DNA of 8,676 nucleotides from the NCBI GenBank assembly GCA_021443065.1, contig JABUUR010000463.1, forward strand, positions 1 to 8,676. Reading direction: 5' to 3'. Source of the stretch: Fibrobacter sp. (lineage in GTDB: Bacteria > Fibrobacterota > Fibrobacteria > Fibrobacterales > Fibrobacteraceae). A program made the position numbers and the translations under genes. Shown here piece by piece: positions 7,118-8,676 of the stretch; within the stretch, counting starts at the first letter, position 1; each line of letters begins with the position of its first letter. The notes under the pieces were generated by a model. That model ran no database searches and was not told the DNA's origin. It saw only the letters and a program-made list of their open reading frames with translations.

Positions 7118-8638
7118 ATGAATATTCTCATTGCGGATTCTGATCGGAAATTCGTAAACGGCATCCAAAGTTCCTGGTCGGTGGCGAACACCAACCTTTT
7201 GACTTGTTCCGACGAAAATGTCCTGATGCCTTTGATCAAAAAGGATTCCATAGACCTTGCGTTTATCGAAGTCCCTTTCTTGATGATGGACAACATGGAC
7301 ATGGTGAGTTACCTCAAGGAGCGCCACCCCGGGATTGAAATTTTCATTTTATGCGACGACCGCAACTGGCAGGGGGCTGCCAGCGCCATTACACGCGGTG
7401 CCAACAGTTTTTTAAAGAAGCCCATCACCCTTGCGCATCTGGAGGCTACTGCGCAAAAGATCCAGGCCCAGATGCAGAACAAGTCCAACAGCCAGCTCAT
7501 GGAATCCCAGGTGCTGGACAGTCTGCTTGGAAACACTGCGGAGATGCGCAAGATTTTAAAGACCGTCTACAAGATCGCCCCCACCAACAGCACGGTCCTT
7601 ATTACGGGCGAGTCCGGCTCCGGCAAGGAATTTTTGGCCAACGTCATCCATCGTTACAGCAAGCGGGCAAACGAGCCCTTTGTGGCGGTAAACTGCGGGG
7701 CCATTCCCGAGAACCTGGTGGAGAGCGAACTTTTCGGAAGCCGCAAGGGGGCATACACAGGCTCCACCACAGACAAGAAGGGCTTGTTTGAATCAGCCAA
7801 CGGTGGCACCTTGTTTCTGGACGAGGTGGGCGAACTTTCGCCTGCAACGCAGGTCAAACTGCTGCGTTTTTTGCAGAGCCACGAAATTAGGCGGGTGGGC
7901 GAAACAGAGGCCCGCTATTTGGACGTGCGCATTATCGCAGCCACAAACCGCAACCTGCAGGAACGCATGGTCGGCGGAAATTTTCGCGAGGACCTGTACT
8001 ACCGTCTGAACACGTTCCACCTTCAGTTGCCGCCGCTGCGCAACCGCAAGCCGGCGCTGCCCAACCTGATCAAATACTTTATCCTGAAGAACAAGGAATC
8101 CCAGGGCAAGGAAATCATCGACCTGGAGCCGGCAGCGCTTTATGCCTTGACAAAGTACCAATACCCCGGCAACATACGGGAACTTGAAAACATTCTGGAG
8201 CACGCCATCGTGCTTTCGGAGAACGGCGTTATCCGTCTGGAAGATTTGCCCGAGAACGTGCAGGAATGTGCCAAGGAAAAAACTATGGCCATTCCCCATA
8301 TCAAGGGCGAACAACACGAAGATGCCGCTGTGGCAATCGACATGGCAAAAAGCATCGGCTATGGCGAACCTACGGCGGTCACTGTTTCGCAGGGGGCCTA
8401 CGGATCGCAGGGTTACAATGCGACGTCGGGAGCGACAGGGGGGCAGGTTGCGACCAACCCGCAGGGAACAGGCTCCAACGACGATATTCTGACGTTGGAT
8501 GAACTGGAGAGGCGGCACATTCTTAACGCCTTGAGCGTATGCAACGGAAACAAGTCCGAAGTCTGCAAAAAGTTGGGCATTAGCCGCGCCACACTATGGC
8601 GAAAGCTTAAAGATTTAAAAATTGAAATGGATATATGA
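7118..8638 (+). CDS. NtrC-family sigma-54 activator with degenerate receiver
   Basis: This is a 506-residue enhancer-binding protein that would use ATP to open sigma-54 promoters. Residues 1-120 form a receiver whose acceptor Asp is Glu51 (AFIEVPF), with Ser8 for one pocket Asp and Cys79 at the Ser/Thr switch; Lys101-Pro102 remain. The AAA+ domain (about 135-381) has Walker A GESGSGKE (164-171), sigma-54 loop GAYTGS (211-216), Walker B with Asp235-Glu236, arginine-finger candidates Arg290 and Arg296, and sensor II PGNIREL (350-356). A Gly/Ser/Gln/Thr-rich linker spans about 393-456, then a Fis-type helix-turn-helix (about 478-500). The ATG at 7118 is right because the receiver begins there; its ribosome site is weak (AAGG at 7100-7103, 14 bases away). 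Targets are unknown, but cellulase or other polysaccharide genes are a reasonable guess from context. Confidence 0.94.
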   Translation: MNILIADSDRKFVNGIQSSWSVANTNLLTCSDENVLMPLIKKDSIDLAFIEVPFLMMDNMDMVSYLKERHPGIEIFILCDDRNWQGAASAITRGANSFLKKPITLAHLEATAQKIQAQMQNKSNSQLMESQVLDSLLGNTAEMRKILKTVYKIAPTNSTVLITGESGSGKEFLANVIHRYSKRANEPFVAVNCGAIPENLVESELFGSRKGAYTGSTTDKKGLFESANGGTLFLDEVGELSPATQVKLLRFLQSHEIRRVGETEARYLDVRIIAATNRNLQERMVGGNFREDLYYRLNTFHLQLPPLRNRKPALPNLIKYFILKNKESQGKEIIDLEPAALYALTKYQYPGNIRELENILEHAIVLSENGVIRLEDLPENVQECAKEKTMAIPHIKGEQHEDAAVAIDMAKSIGYGEPTAVTVSQGAYGSQGYNATSGATGGQVATNPQGTGSNDDILTLDELERRHILNALSVCNGNKSEVCKKLGISRATLWRKLKDLKIEMDI

Positions 8639-8648
8639 TGTAGCAAGC

Positions 8649-8670
8649 GGGGGATCCTCCCCCTACGGGG
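8649..8670. terminator. GC-rich inverted repeats after the last gene, possible terminator or palindromic repeat
   Basis: GGGGGA (8649-8654) can pair with TCCCCC (8658-8663) around a 3-base loop. CCCC (8660-8663) can alternatively pair with GGGG (8667-8670) around TAC. The hairpins begin about 10 bases after the activator stop, a common terminator position, but no T-run follows before the window ends, so a terminator is not proven. It could equally be the edge of a dispersed palindromic element. Confidence 0.35.
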
Positions 8671-8676
8671 ACCAGC

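Overview
The window looks like part of a genome from the Fibrobacter lineage (Fibrobacterota), a gut or rumen cellulose degrader. The evidence is a very long secreted GH9 cellulase with many appended beta-sandwich modules and aspartate-rich loops. It ends in the NLGTYVNR...GAYIYK...FGIKRVR type of C-terminus that I associate with Fibrobacter secreted proteins. The assignment comes from recognition of protein style, not from a database search.

Layout: all four genes lie on the + strand and almost touch. Bases 1-4383 hold the 3' part of the GH9 gene, whose frame is open from base 1, so its true start and the catalytic-base region lie upstream. In order, the in-window part encodes the end of the GH9 barrel, two fibronectin-III-like modules, a divergent CBM3-like module, an unassigned segment, an Ig-like module, a tandem duplication of a two-part module with aspartate-rich loops, and a C-terminal domain with a basic tail. 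One base after its stop comes a 779-residue sensor histidine kinase (4385-6724) with seven predicted membrane segments, two PAS-like domains and an NtrB-like kinase core. Its stop overlaps the start of a 124-residue single-domain response regulator (6724-7098). After 19 bases follows a 506-residue NtrC-type sigma-54 activator (7118-8638). The last 38 bases carry GC-rich inverted repeats that may be the start of a terminator or a dispersed palindrome.

How the genes may work together (inference): the kinase would phosphorylate Asp52 of the stand-alone receiver. The activator's own receiver looks unable to accept phosphate, because Glu replaces the acceptor Asp and two other pocket residues are changed. 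Its activity may therefore be set by contact with the small regulator, by dose, or by a constitutive Glu phosphomimic. Placing such a cascade directly behind a cellulase gene suggests sigma-54 control linked to polysaccharide degradation. The regulated promoters are not in this window. No tRNA, rRNA, CRISPR array, insertion sequence or gene-free stretch over 300 bases was found.
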